A stretch of DNA of 64,000 bases from Robbsia andropogonis (GTDB lineage: Bacteria > Pseudomonadota > Gammaproteobacteria > Burkholderiales > Burkholderiaceae): NCBI RefSeq assembly GCF_000970345.1, contig NZ_LAQU01000002.1, positions 310,001 to 374,000 of the forward strand, written 5' to 3'. The notes under the pieces were generated by a model, which was not told the origin of the DNA, ran no database searches, and saw only the letters and a program-made list of their open reading frames with translations. Both the position numbers and the translations under genes were made by a program. Shown here piece by piece: positions 1 to 7,955 of this stretch. The stretch's first letter is position 1; the number at the start of each line of letters is the position of its first letter.

Positions 1-1
1 A

Positions 2-1066
2 AAATGGCTTGGAAATATTTTCGCTGCTGCCTTGATTTTTGCATTCGGCTTTGCATTGAATACCGTTCAAGCGAACTCGATCGCGGACGCTTTTCATACA
101 TCGTTTGGCTGGTCTAAGATGGCCGTCGGCATAGGCCTCGTGTTGATCACCATCCCGATTGTTTTCGGAGGTATCCGCCGTATAGCGTTGAGTGCCCAAT
201 ACATCGTGCCGCTGATGGCGCTGATCTATATTGGTCTATCGGGCTATGTGGTTCTCGTCAATTTTGAAGCCATTCCCAGCGTCTTAGGAACAATCTATCG
301 GCACGCATTTGGCGTGGAGCAGGCGGCAGGTGGCACCGCAGGATATGCCGTGGGCCAGGCGGTCATGATGGGAGTTCGTCGCGGTCTGTTTTCAAATGAA
401 GCTGGAATGGGAAGCGCACCCAATGCCGCCGCGGTCGCGACTGCAAAACACCCCGTTCAACAGGGCTTACTACAGATGCTGGGTGTCTGTTTTGACACAA
501 TGATCGTCTGTACCGGGACCGCGGCCCTTATCCTGCTGTCCGGTGCATTTGAACCCGGCGGCGGGATGGTAGGGGCGTCGTTAACACAGCGGGCAATGGC
601 CGTTCATGTAGGCGAATGGGGCTTGCCCTATATGGCGGTGACGCTATTCTTTCTCGCCTACTCTAGCGTTTTGGGGAATTGCGCGTATGCCGAAGTGAAT
701 GTCGACTTCCTGACCAAGCATCCTGCGGCGTTGTATCTGTTCCGACTTGCCGTTGTATGCGCGGTGATGACAGGGGCGCTATCTAGCTTGCCTCTAGTCT
801 GGAGTTTGGCTGACATCAGTACCGCTCTCATGGCGTTTATTAATATTGCCGCGGTTGTTCTGTTGTCTCGCTATATCGTTATTGCATGGCACGACTATCG
901 TATGCAGCGTAAAGCCGGCATCAGAGCCCCCGTATTTAGCCGCGCGACGCTGGGGGATCTCGACATGTACATTCATGCTGAAGTCTGGGGACCAAAGACA
1001 AGCGTGGGCCAAAAAGAGAGTAGCGAGCACGCCCTGATTGGCGAACAAACCAGGCAGACCCAGTAG
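2..1066 (+). CDS. Sodium:alanine (AGCS) symporter, 3' part
   Basis: This is the C-terminal part (about 355 residues) of an inner-membrane sodium:amino-acid symporter of the AGCS/AlsT family, which imports alanine or glycine with Na+. The frame is open from base 2, so the true start lies before the window; a TTG at 32 is only an internal codon. The segment reading ALNTVQANSIADAF and the motif GLFSNEAGMGSAPNAAA are characteristic of the family, and several hydrophobic helices follow. Family members are usually about 450-500 residues, so roughly a quarter is missing upstream. The C-terminal tail after about base 900 is hydrophilic and variable. Family assignment is firm; the substrate is inferred. 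Confidence 0.9.
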   Translation, partial: KWLGNIFAAALIFAFGFALNTVQANSIADAFHTSFGWSKMAVGIGLVLITIPIVFGGIRRIALSAQYIVPLMALIYIGLSGYVVLVNFEAIPSVLGTIYRHAFGVEQAAGGTAGYAVGQAVMMGVRRGLFSNEAGMGSAPNAAAVATAKHPVQQGLLQMLGVCFDTMIVCTGTAALILLSGAFEPGGGMVGASLTQRAMAVHVGEWGLPYMAVTLFFLAYSSVLGNCAYAEVNVDFLTKHPAALYLFRLAVVCAVMTGALSSLPLVWSLADISTALMAFINIAAVVLLSRYIVIAWHDYRMQRKAGIRAPVFSRATLGDLDMYIHAEVWGPKTSVGQKESSEHALIGEQTRQTQ

Positions 1067-1114
1067 CCAGAAGCCTTGAATCGGCAAAATCTCTTTGCTT
1101 TGGATTCCTCGTTG

Positions 1115-1142
1115 CGGTTTGTTTACCCGGGTAAACAAACCG
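1115..1142. promoter_or_regulatory. 28-bp perfect palindrome, operator-like
   Basis: The sequence is a gapless perfect palindrome with half-site CGGTTTGTTTACCC meeting its reverse complement at 1128/1129. A palindrome without a loop suits binding by a homodimeric repressor (TetR-like inverted repeats are often of this kind) better than a terminator hairpin, and no T-run follows. It lies 49 bases past the symporter stop and about 290 bases before the recombinase start. No obvious regulator gene adjoins it. Confidence 0.5.
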
Positions 1143-1345
1143 TACGCTATACATTCAATTTGCCGTTCCTCAAAAAGTTCTGGAACGTCTGGGCGTAACG
1201 GCGATGCATCATTTATGTGTCTCGAATCGTGCCATCAGATGCATCCCCAACAACTGCGATTGATTCACTTTCATTCATGCATTATCGAATATAATCATGT
1301 ACGACGTTTTTTATGTGAACTTCAAGCAATTTCTCATCATTCAGC

Positions 1346-1402
1346 CGGAATCCCTCGCCAGGTAAGGGATTCCGCAGGTGAGTAGCGATCTTTGGTGATC
1401 GC
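1346..1402. repeat. Two consecutive hairpins upstream of recombinase
   Basis: The first hairpin has 10-bp perfect arms (CGGAATCCCT at 1346-1355 and its complement at 1365-1374) with a 9-base loop. The second has 6-bp arms (GCGATC at 1385-1390 and GATCGC at 1397-1402) with a 6-base loop. They sit directly before the recombinase gene at 1436. Neither is followed by a T-run. They could be regulatory leader structures or recombination core sites; the sequence alone does not decide. Confidence 0.4.
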
Positions 1403-1435
1403 GATGAGATAAAGGACATCCATAGGGCCCGTGAA

Positions 1436-3466
1436 ATGCCATTAAGCACAAGACGATTGGAGAATTCGCATTTCGCGTTCTATCGTGCCTATTTGGAAGG
1501 TCCGGACGCGCTTGATCTGGCCGCTCTTGCGGATCGCTATTTGGATTGCGGACGTGATCCGCGTCGTGTCCGTGCGTTATTACGATGGTTGCAGGACGAA
1601 TTCGCCGCGGCCGCCCGTCGCAACGGTGATTGGGAAGCGTTGCGGCTGTTGCGACTCCCGAAATCACTTGAGCACCATGATGATCACGCGGACGCTTCAT
1701 TCACACCGTCGTTGACAGATTTTGCCGCGCAGGTCGATCCAGACAATGTGTACGGTGAGGCCGAACTCATTGGGCTGTATCGTGAGCACCATCCGAAAGC
1801 CGACAATCGTCGGGCGGCGAAAACCGCGCGCCTACGAGAGCGGCGTCTTGCCGCGTTGCGCCGTTTGCAGCATATCTCCGTGGATGCCCCACAGCCAGGG
1901 CATGCCGTCGACGGATGGTTTGATGCGAATGTCGTCATGCGAATGCACCGTGCAGGCATAGCAACGCTTGCACAGTTATGCGAAACGATCAACGGGAATG
2001 GCGTGCGCTGGTATCGCGATATTCCGCATCTTGGACCGATCGGCGCGGCGCGCATCGTACGCTGGGTACAGGCAAACGCAATGAGCTTAGGCGGGTTGGT
2101 GTCGCGGCATTGTGCGGAAGGGGGCTTCACGGCGTCAGTGGCTATTCCAGCGCGTGGCGCGATTGTTCCGATCGAAACCCTGGCAAGTCAAGGCTTGCCA
2201 GCGGCGTTGTCGGGGAGTGAAGGGACTAATCGCAGTCTGAATGCCGAGCGGTCCATTGCCGCCGAGACGGATGTCGCGGCGATATGCATCTGGTTGGACG
2301 CACAAGCCGGTTCAGCGCACACACGAAGGGCGTATCGTACACAGGCCGAACGTATTCTGCTGTGGTCCATCGTGGAACGCGGCAAACCGCTGTCATCGCT
2401 GAATGCAGAGGATATTGCCGCATATCGCGACTTCATCATGGCGCCGCCGGCGTCGTGGATTGCGGCGCGTCATACGCCGCGGTGGTCGGTGCGATGGCGT
2501 CCGTTTGCCGGCCCGCTGACCGAGAGCAGCCGCGCAACAGCGAGCAATGTTCTGAAAGCGCTGTTCCGATGGCTCGTCACCGTAGGCTATCTTCATACCG
2601 ATCCATGGCGAGCGTGGCGCGATGCCGTCGCGCCACGTCTTGCTTCATCATCGTCGTCTGTCGCCGATGCGCAGCAACGCAGAGCGCGGGTGGCGATTGG
2701 CGTTGATACCCGCATTCCCGTACGCGTTGAGCGTGTTGTTGCGGCCATGCCATGGCAAGCATTGATGGCATTTGCCAAACAATCCGATAGGGAGCGCGAC
2801 CATCGAGCGTTCTGCATGCTTGCGCTTTCTCATGCCGCGGGACTTCGTTTGCAGGAGATCAGCGCATTGCGACTGCGCGACGTGCGTTTTCCGCGGGATG
2901 CCTCCGGTGTTTGCACGATAGCGATAGCGTCAGAGGTAAGAAAAAAAGTGATTCGGAGCGCCACTACCCGTATTCTCGATCTGCCGTCGTGGGTCACCGC
3001 GGCGCTGCGCCGGTATATCGAGATGCGCGGTGAGGTCAGCACAACTGGTTTGCATCATCATGATCTTCCGCTGTTCATGCCGCTAGCGAGTGAACGATAC
3101 AGATCTTCGCAACCGGATAGGGCGGTTGGATCCGATGGTCTGCCCGCATCGCCGGACAAAGGCCGTATGTTCGATCGCGCACGTGTCGGCATACCAATGC
3201 ACGCATCGGCGCTCGCGCGAGCGATCACTGAGTTTGTCGAGGCCGTGGCCAAATCCATCGAAAATGACGAGCCGATACTTGCGTCGCTACTGCGTCAGAT
3301 TCGGACGGGCGTTTGCCGGCATACCTATACCCGAACGGCATTGATCGCCGCGACGCCGACAGACCGGTTACAGCGCCAACTCGGTTTGCGATCAAAGACC
3401 ACGATCAACGCACATCGACGTGCGCTAGCGGGGCACGATGCTGCCCGTGATCGCGTCGGCTATTGA
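1436..3466 (+). CDS. Tyrosine-recombinase-family protein with atypical active site
   Basis: This 676-residue protein resembles phage integrase/XerD-type recombinases with a long N-terminal extension, a layout found in Burkholderia integrases. Residues about 150-215 (VDGWFDANVVMRMHRAG...) look like the helical N-terminal domain of that group. A SAM-like core-binding region follows at about 280-400 and a catalytic domain at about 435-660. Box I Arg is visible in HAAGLRLQEIS, a basic K is in VRKKVIR, and box II Arg in GVCRHTYTRTAL, but the first box II His is Gly. Where the nucleophilic Tyr normally lies (TTxxYxH) the protein reads TTINAH. The only tyrosine after box II is the final residue, Y676. 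It may be inactive, use Y676, or be a DNA-binding relative. The ATG at 1436 has only a weak upstream AAAGGA. Confidence 0.75.
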   Translation: MPLSTRRLENSHFAFYRAYLEGPDALDLAALADRYLDCGRDPRRVRALLRWLQDEFAAAARRNGDWEALRLLRLPKSLEHHDDHADASFTPSLTDFAAQVDPDNVYGEAELIGLYREHHPKADNRRAAKTARLRERRLAALRRLQHISVDAPQPGHAVDGWFDANVVMRMHRAGIATLAQLCETINGNGVRWYRDIPHLGPIGAARIVRWVQANAMSLGGLVSRHCAEGGFTASVAIPARGAIVPIETLASQGLPAALSGSEGTNRSLNAERSIAAETDVAAICIWLDAQAGSAHTRRAYRTQAERILLWSIVERGKPLSSLNAEDIAAYRDFIMAPPASWIAARHTPRWSVRWRPFAGPLTESSRATASNVLKALFRWLVTVGYLHTDPWRAWRDAVAPRLASSSSSVADAQQRRARVAIGVDTRIPVRVERVVAAMPWQALMAFAKQSDRERDHRAFCMLALSHAAGLRLQEISALRLRDVRFPRDASGVCTIAIASEVRKKVIRSATTRILDLPSWVTAALRRYIEMRGEVSTTGLHHHDLPLFMPLASERYRSSQPDRAVGSDGLPASPDKGRMFDRARVGIPMHASALARAITEFVEAVAKSIENDEPILASLLRQIRTGVCRHTYTRTALIAATPTDRLQRQLGLRSKTTINAHRRALAGHDAARDRVGY

Positions 3467-3843
3467 GCAGCGCGGCGGTCTCGTCGTGATGCGATAGGTG
3501 AACGAATCCACGCGCCGCGCGAGGTAACGGGCATGCGTGGCGGGGCGGGCAGGGACAAGGATACGTGGCACGACCTCTGTCACGAGGTCGTCATGAGAAA
3601 ATGAATCGCGGCAAAACAAACAGGTCAGCAATAGAGTTCAAGTGAACTATGAACAGCGCGGAAATTCAAGCACCTTCAGAGGTGCATGTCACAAAAGGAG
3701 ATGTCACCGTCTGATCGCGGCGATATGACCATACGCATGCACCTGCCATGCGCAGTGCGACCATGGGCTTCAGTCAGCCGGCTGCCCAGGAGCCAGAGCG
3801 CGACCGCCACGATGACCACAACGCATTCGAGTGGTCCCGGCCA
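3467..3843. other. Intergenic stretch with hairpins, no supported gene
   Basis: It lies between the recombinase stop and the convergent Sir2 gene. It contains an 8-bp hairpin (ACGACCTC at 3570-3577, complement 3584-3591) that may end recombinase transcription, although no T-run follows, and a smaller inverted repeat (AGTTCA/TGAACT, 3635-3648). An open frame entering from 3686 mostly runs antisense to the Sir2 gene and is not accepted. Confidence 0.5.
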
Positions 3844-4671
3844 CTATTCCGCGAGTTTTATCTGGGCGTCTAATAGCTGCAGACCCGCCAAGGCCGATTG
3901 CTGGAAGCCGACGCCCAATGTGGGCGGGATGGAAAACTCGCGCGGATTGATCCGAATGATCCTCTGGCCCATCCGTTCGCTGAAATGACGTACTGTTGAG
4001 ACAGCCGTCCCTGCCCCCAATTCAATGACTACCGGCTTCTTGACCTTCGCCAACCATTCCGTCAATGCCGCCTGCTGGTGTTCAGTGGATGCACTGACCC
4101 AATGCCAATCGCTAAACATCAGAACGTTTGGGCGCGCGAGGCCGCCACAAAATGGGCAGCGCGGCAATGCGTTGCGTAGCTCGCAGCGCGATGCATCAAC
4201 ATCGGGAACAAAATCGTCAGCCGACCACGAACGGTAGCAGCACGGTTCGACGCATTGCATGGCGTGGATCGATCCATGGCATTCGACCACGCGTGACGGG
4301 TCGAAACCGGCTTTTTGAAACTGACCATCGACATTGCTGGTGAATACAAACGCGCCATGCGTCATCTTCGCCGCCCACTCCAGCATTCGGCCATGGCCTT
4401 CGTGCGGAACGGTGTTTCTATACAGCGCTAGCCGGTGCCCATAGAAGCCCCAGCTCAACGTCGCATGCCGCGAAAATCCAGCGGGATTTGCAATCTGTTC
4501 AAACGACAGCCTCGCCTCACGCAACGGCGGATAGGCCCGCCACAATCCTTCGTCGCCGCGGAATTCGGGTAGACCGGAGTCGACCCCATTTCCAGCGCCA
4601 GCGGTAATCAACAGCCCATCAGCTTCGCGGATCCATGAGACCGCCAATGCGAAGCGCGCTTCTTTGTCCAT
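3844..4671 (-). CDS. Sir2-family NAD-dependent deacetylase-like protein
   Basis: This 275-residue cytoplasmic protein is a bacterial sirtuin; the family removes acyl groups from protein lysines using NAD+. The NAD-binding motif reads GAGNGVDSGLPEFRG, a variant (GAG-x-GVDSG) of the usual GAGIS form. The TxNxD motif reads TSNVDGQF, with Ser in place of Gln. The catalytic His is in ECHGSIH, and four or more cysteines (CVEPCC ... CPFCGG) can form the zinc site. The start at 4671 gives the normal length for this subfamily. It is monocistronic, and the next gene upstream (Rrf2) is divergent. The substitutions leave deacetylase activity likely but not certain. Confidence 0.85.
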   Translation of the reverse strand: MDKEARFALAVSWIREADGLLITAGAGNGVDSGLPEFRGDEGLWRAYPPLREARLSFEQIANPAGFSRHATLSWGFYGHRLALYRNTVPHEGHGRMLEWAAKMTHGAFVFTSNVDGQFQKAGFDPSRVVECHGSIHAMQCVEPCCYRSWSADDFVPDVDASRCELRNALPRCPFCGGLARPNVLMFSDWHWVSASTEHQQAALTEWLAKVKKPVVIELGAGTAVSTVRHFSERMGQRIIRINPREFSIPPTLGVGFQQSALAGLQLLDAQIKLAE

Positions 4672-4860
4672 CCTTTATTAGCTCCAGGATCACGGCAATT
4701 GTCGCATCGCGAGTATGCATGTAAACAGATTTGCAAGACTGACAAAATATGACAGATCAACAACGATTCGGAAAGAGGCCGACCGTCGTCGAGACGCCCG
4801 ACATCACGCGCAAATGGCGGCGGCGCAACATCTCGTAATAGCGTCTTGCGCGAACCCGCC

Positions 4861-4890
4861 TTGACAGCTTGAAATTGTGATCTTTATCAT
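4861..4890 (+). promoter_or_regulatory. Sigma-70-like promoter of the Rrf2 gene
   Basis: A consensus TTGACA (4861-4866) and a near-consensus TATCAT (4885-4890) are separated by 18 bases. Transcription should begin about 6-7 bases later, at or next to the ATG at 4897, which predicts a leaderless mRNA. No ribosome-binding site precedes the ATG, which agrees. Confidence 0.55.
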
Positions 4891-4896
4891 AACCTT

Positions 4897-5457
4897 ATGT
4901 CGACCAAAAATGTCCAATTCTCGATCGCCGTGCATATCCTTGCCTCGCTTGGTTATCACGAAGGCGCCGAGGTTCGTTCCGCCGAGCTCGCTGAGAGCAT
5001 CAACGCGGAACCGACGTTCGTGCGCCGGACGTTGTCACGGTTGACCAAAGCCGGTCTCGTGAGTGCCACTCGCGGACGTAACGGCGCTTGCCGACTTGGC
5101 CGCGCGCCGGAATCCATTACGTTATTAGATATTTATCGTGCGAGTGAAGCACCCCCCACCTCGTGCATGCATACCTATCCGGTGGAGTCGCGCTGCCTGA
5201 TCAGCGTTAATATCAAAGACTGCATGCAGAGCGTGCTGGAAGACGCGCAGCGGGGATTCGAAGCACGTCTCGCGGAGAAAACACTGGACTGTCTGCTCCA
5301 CGCTCTCAAGTCGTGCCCTTCTAAAGACGTGGTTGCAATGGCGTTTGAAACAGACAAGCTATCGGCATCGGCTATACATCCGGCGAAAAAGGATAGGGTC
5401 GAACGCACGCCAAAGCGTCGCCGTAAAGCGTCAGCATCCGCGCTCGACGTCATCTAA
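4897..5457 (+). CDS. Rrf2-family transcriptional regulator
   Basis: This 186-residue DNA-binding protein has the Rrf2 winged-helix fold: the N terminus (QFSIAVHILASLGYH) leads into a helix-turn-helix (SAELAESINAEPTFVRRTLSRLTKAGLV) and a GRNGACRLGR wing. Rrf2 relatives with cysteines sense redox state, iron-sulphur clusters or nitric oxide. Cysteines here are at CMHTYPVESRCLIS and in NIKDCMQS, in the usual sensor region. The C terminus (about 155-186) is a longer basic tail (PKRRRKASAS). The target is unknown; the divergent Sir2 gene is one candidate. The gene ends just before a good intrinsic terminator. Confidence 0.85.
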   Translation: MSTKNVQFSIAVHILASLGYHEGAEVRSAELAESINAEPTFVRRTLSRLTKAGLVSATRGRNGACRLGRAPESITLLDIYRASEAPPTSCMHTYPVESRCLISVNIKDCMQSVLEDAQRGFEARLAEKTLDCLLHALKSCPSKDVVAMAFETDKLSASAIHPAKKDRVERTPKRRRKASASALDVI

Positions 5458-5464
5458 TTTGATA

Positions 5465-5498
5465 CGCGCCAGCGCATCTGGCGCGAGTTTCTTTTTTT
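5465..5498 (+). terminator. Intrinsic terminator after the Rrf2 gene
   Basis: An 8-bp GC-rich stem (CGCGCCAG at 5465-5472, CTGGCGCG at 5478-5485) with a 5-base loop is followed within a few bases by a T-rich run (TTTCTTTTTTT). It lies a few bases past the Rrf2 stop codon and before the convergent LysR gene. Confidence 0.85.
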
Positions 5499-5528
5499 GA
5501 GATAAACCGGCTGGCAACGTCGGGGCCA

Positions 5529-6482
5529 TCACGCGTAAAGGGCCTGTTGTTCGATGTGCGCCTGCGTTTGCCGTTCACAGTCCTGCTCCGTGCAGTTAGC
5601 AAACACCTCCGCGATCCAGTCAACAAAGACGCGCACTTTCGATGCAAGATGCCGATTTTGGGGATACACGACCGAAATCGGTTGCGACGGCGGCGGCAGA
5701 TGCGTCAGCACTTCGGTCAAGGCTCCGCAGCGCAGATAAGGTGCAAGCAGGAATCGCGTGGATTGCACAAGTCCCGCGCCCTCCACGGCGGCCAGGATAC
5801 AGGCCTCGGCATCATTGAACGACAAGGTGCTCCGCATCTTGATCTCGTGCAATCGCGCGCCGTCTTCGAAAACCAGATCCAGCATCCGCCCGGTCCGATG
5901 CGAAAAATAGCGCACGGCGCGATGCTGCGCCAGCGCCGCTAGCGACTGCGGCCGGCCGTACAATGCCAGGTAATCCGGACTGGCCGCGGTCAGCATGTCC
6001 AGGGATCCGAGCTTGCGCGCCACAAGAGTCGAATCCGCCAATTCTCCTACACGGATCGCACAATCCACACCGTCCTGGATAAGGTCGACAGGACGGTCGC
6101 TGAACCCGATCATCAGTTCGATGTCGGGATAGCGCTCGCGAAAAGCGGGCAGGCGCGGCATGATCAAGCGGCGCCCGATCGCGCCGGGCATATCGAGCCG
6201 CAACACGCCGCGTGGACCTTGCGTGCTTTGTGATACAGCGTGCTCGCCGTCCTCAATATCGGCCAATATCCGAACGCAATGCGCGTAGTACTGCGCGCCC
6301 TCCGGCGTCAGATTCAGCTTCCGGGTGGTGCGTTGTAACAGGCGTACGTTGAGGTGTGCCTCCAGTTTCTTGATCAACGTCGTCGCCGACGCGTGCGGGA
6401 TGTTCAGCGCATCCGCAGCACGCGAAAAGCTGCTCATCTCCACCACACGCGTAAATACCTGCATCGCCTGAAATCGGTCCAT
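5529..6482 (-). CDS. LysR-family regulator, divergent from RND efflux operon
   Basis: This 317-residue LysR-type regulator has an N-terminal winged helix (MDRFQAMQVFTRVVEMSSFSRAADALNIPHASATTLIKKLE) and a C-terminal effector-binding domain (about 90-295). The ATG at 6482 begins exactly at the conserved DRFQAMQVF start. An upstream extension to 6542 would add 20 non-conserved residues. It is transcribed away from the RND operon starting at 6667. That is the arrangement of mexT/mexEF-oprN and bpeT/bpeEF-oprC, so it is inferred to control the pump. The inducer cannot be read from the sequence. Confidence 0.88.
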   Translation of the reverse strand: MDRFQAMQVFTRVVEMSSFSRAADALNIPHASATTLIKKLEAHLNVRLLQRTTRKLNLTPEGAQYYAHCVRILADIEDGEHAVSQSTQGPRGVLRLDMPGAIGRRLIMPRLPAFRERYPDIELMIGFSDRPVDLIQDGVDCAIRVGELADSTLVARKLGSLDMLTAASPDYLALYGRPQSLAALAQHRAVRYFSHRTGRMLDLVFEDGARLHEIKMRSTLSFNDAEACILAAVEGAGLVQSTRFLLAPYLRCGALTEVLTHLPPPSQPISVVYPQNRHLASKVRVFVDWIAEVFANCTEQDCERQTQAHIEQQALYA

Positions 6483-6520
6483 ATCGCGCCTCACGGTGGA
6501 AGATTGTTCGCGGATTATAA

Positions 6521-6543
6521 ATTGTGTTCGTAATTGGCGCAAT
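6521..6543. promoter_or_regulatory. Candidate LysR binding site
   Basis: ATTGTG and CGCAAT form an interrupted inverted repeat spaced by 11 bases, matching the T-N11-A style of LysR operators. It lies between the divergent regulator (start 6482) and the pump operon (start 6667). The assignment rests on position and motif shape only. Confidence 0.4.
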
Positions 6544-6582
6544 TTATCCCGATGCCAATTTTTCGCACAATGCGCGAGTCCC

Positions 6583-6612
6583 CATACCGCGCCGCGACAC
6601 CGGCGCGGTATG
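6583..6612. repeat. 12-bp perfect hairpin in pump leader region
   Basis: CATACCGCGCCG (6583-6594) and its exact complement (6601-6612) flank a 6-base loop. It lies 54 bases before the start of the membrane fusion protein gene, so it is probably in the 5' leader of the pump transcript or at its promoter. No T-run follows. It could be an mRNA structure or an insulator. Confidence 0.5.
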
Positions 6613-6666
6613 CATTGCTATTTCAATGCACGAAATTTCGCATAACCGCCTTTACTGGAAGCGACC

Positions 6667-7899
6667 ATGTCTCTGACAAAGCATCAACAACGCGCGATCC
6701 TGGGGGTTGGCGCCCTCGCCGTCGTCGTTTTCGCCCTTAACCTGGCCCATCGGTTGAACGCCCCACTGGCACTTACAACCGTTGCCCATGCCGCGACGGC
6801 CGTGCCACCACCGCCAGAGGTCGATGTCGCGCCCGTGGTGGCACGCACGATCACGGACTTCCAACGCTATTCCGGTCGTCTTCAAGCCGTTGATCATGTC
6901 GATGTCCGGCCTTTGGTGGGAGGCACGATTGTCGCCGTGCATTTCAAGGATGGCGCGATGGTCAAGCGGGGAGCCCCGCTTTTTACGATTGACCCAAGGC
7001 CTTATGCCGCCGCACTCGACCGGGCGGTTGCACAACTCGCCGCGGCACGTGCGCGACAAGGCTATGCAGTGAGCGATGCGGCGCGGGCGCAGCGCTTGAT
7101 CGCCGACAATGCCATTGCAAAGCGTGACGTCGACCAGAAGCACAACGCGGCGCTGGAAGCGGATGCCGATGTAAAAGCAGCCCAGGCAGCGGTCTCGGCA
7201 GCCCGCATCGATTTGTCGTATACGCAGATCAAGGCGCCCATCAGCGGGCGGCTGTCGCGTGCCGAACTGACCGTCGGCAATATCGTGTCAGCGGGCGCAA
7301 ATGCGCCGTTGCTGACGACAGTGGTATCCGTGTCGCCAATGTATGCGTCGTTCGATGTCGACGAGCAGACCTATCTGCAATACCTCAGTCAGAACGCGCG
7401 AAATGCCGCGGGGGAACAGGCGGTTCCCGTCCGTCTTGGCTTGGCCAGCGAAGACGGCTATTCCCGCACCGGGGTTATCGATTCGATCGATAACCGCATG
7501 GATATACGCTCTGGAACGATACGCGTACGCGCACGTTTCGATAATGCCGACGGTGTCTTGTTACCGGGGTTGTACGCTCGCGTGGCGGTAGGTGGGGGCA
7601 AGCCGCATCCGGCCGTGATGATCAGCGATGCCGCCATCGGCACCGATCAGGACAAGCAGTACGTGCTTGTGGTCGACAAGGACAACAAGGCCCAGTACCG
7701 CGAAGTACACACCGGAGGCGAACACGACGGCCTACGCGTGATCACTTCGGGATTGGACGCCGGTGAACGCATTGTCGTGGAAGGGTTGCAGCGTGTGAGG
7801 CCGAATACGCCGGTGACGGTACATCTCGTTGCGATGTTGCCATCGGGTGACCAGCCGGACACGGCAAAGCAGCAAACCGTCGTGCAAGCGCAGCCCTGA
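6667..7899 (+). CDS. RND efflux periplasmic adaptor (MexE-like)
   Basis: This 410-residue membrane fusion protein links the inner-membrane pump to the outer-membrane channel of a tripartite drug exporter. An N-terminal hydrophobic segment (about 9-28, ending near AHA) acts as signal or anchor; no lipobox Cys is seen. The biotinyl-lipoyl half motif reads VDVRPLVGGTIVAVHFKDG, followed by an alpha-hairpin (about 115-180), the second lipoyl half (IKAPISGRLSRAELTVGNIV) and beta-barrel and membrane-proximal domains. Together with the next two genes it forms a single operon. Closest recognised type is MexE/BpeE. Confidence 0.9.
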   Translation: MSLTKHQQRAILGVGALAVVVFALNLAHRLNAPLALTTVAHAATAVPPPPEVDVAPVVARTITDFQRYSGRLQAVDHVDVRPLVGGTIVAVHFKDGAMVKRGAPLFTIDPRPYAAALDRAVAQLAAARARQGYAVSDAARAQRLIADNAIAKRDVDQKHNAALEADADVKAAQAAVSAARIDLSYTQIKAPISGRLSRAELTVGNIVSAGANAPLLTTVVSVSPMYASFDVDEQTYLQYLSQNARNAAGEQAVPVRLGLASEDGYSRTGVIDSIDNRMDIRSGTIRVRARFDNADGVLLPGLYARVAVGGGKPHPAVMISDAAIGTDQDKQYVLVVDKDNKAQYREVHTGGEHDGLRVITSGLDAGERIVVEGLQRVRPNTPVTVHLVAMLPSGDQPDTAKQQTVVQAQP

Positions 7900-7955
7900 T
7901 CGCGCGGCAACGCGTTGCCGCCGATAGCCGCAAACAAGGACGCCGGAGCGCCCAG

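Noticed and set aside
3686..3988. 100-codon plus-strand frame after the recombinase
   Set aside because: Its second half runs antisense to the Sir2 gene, there is no domain, and AAAGGAG in it is inside the frame and not correctly spaced before a start.
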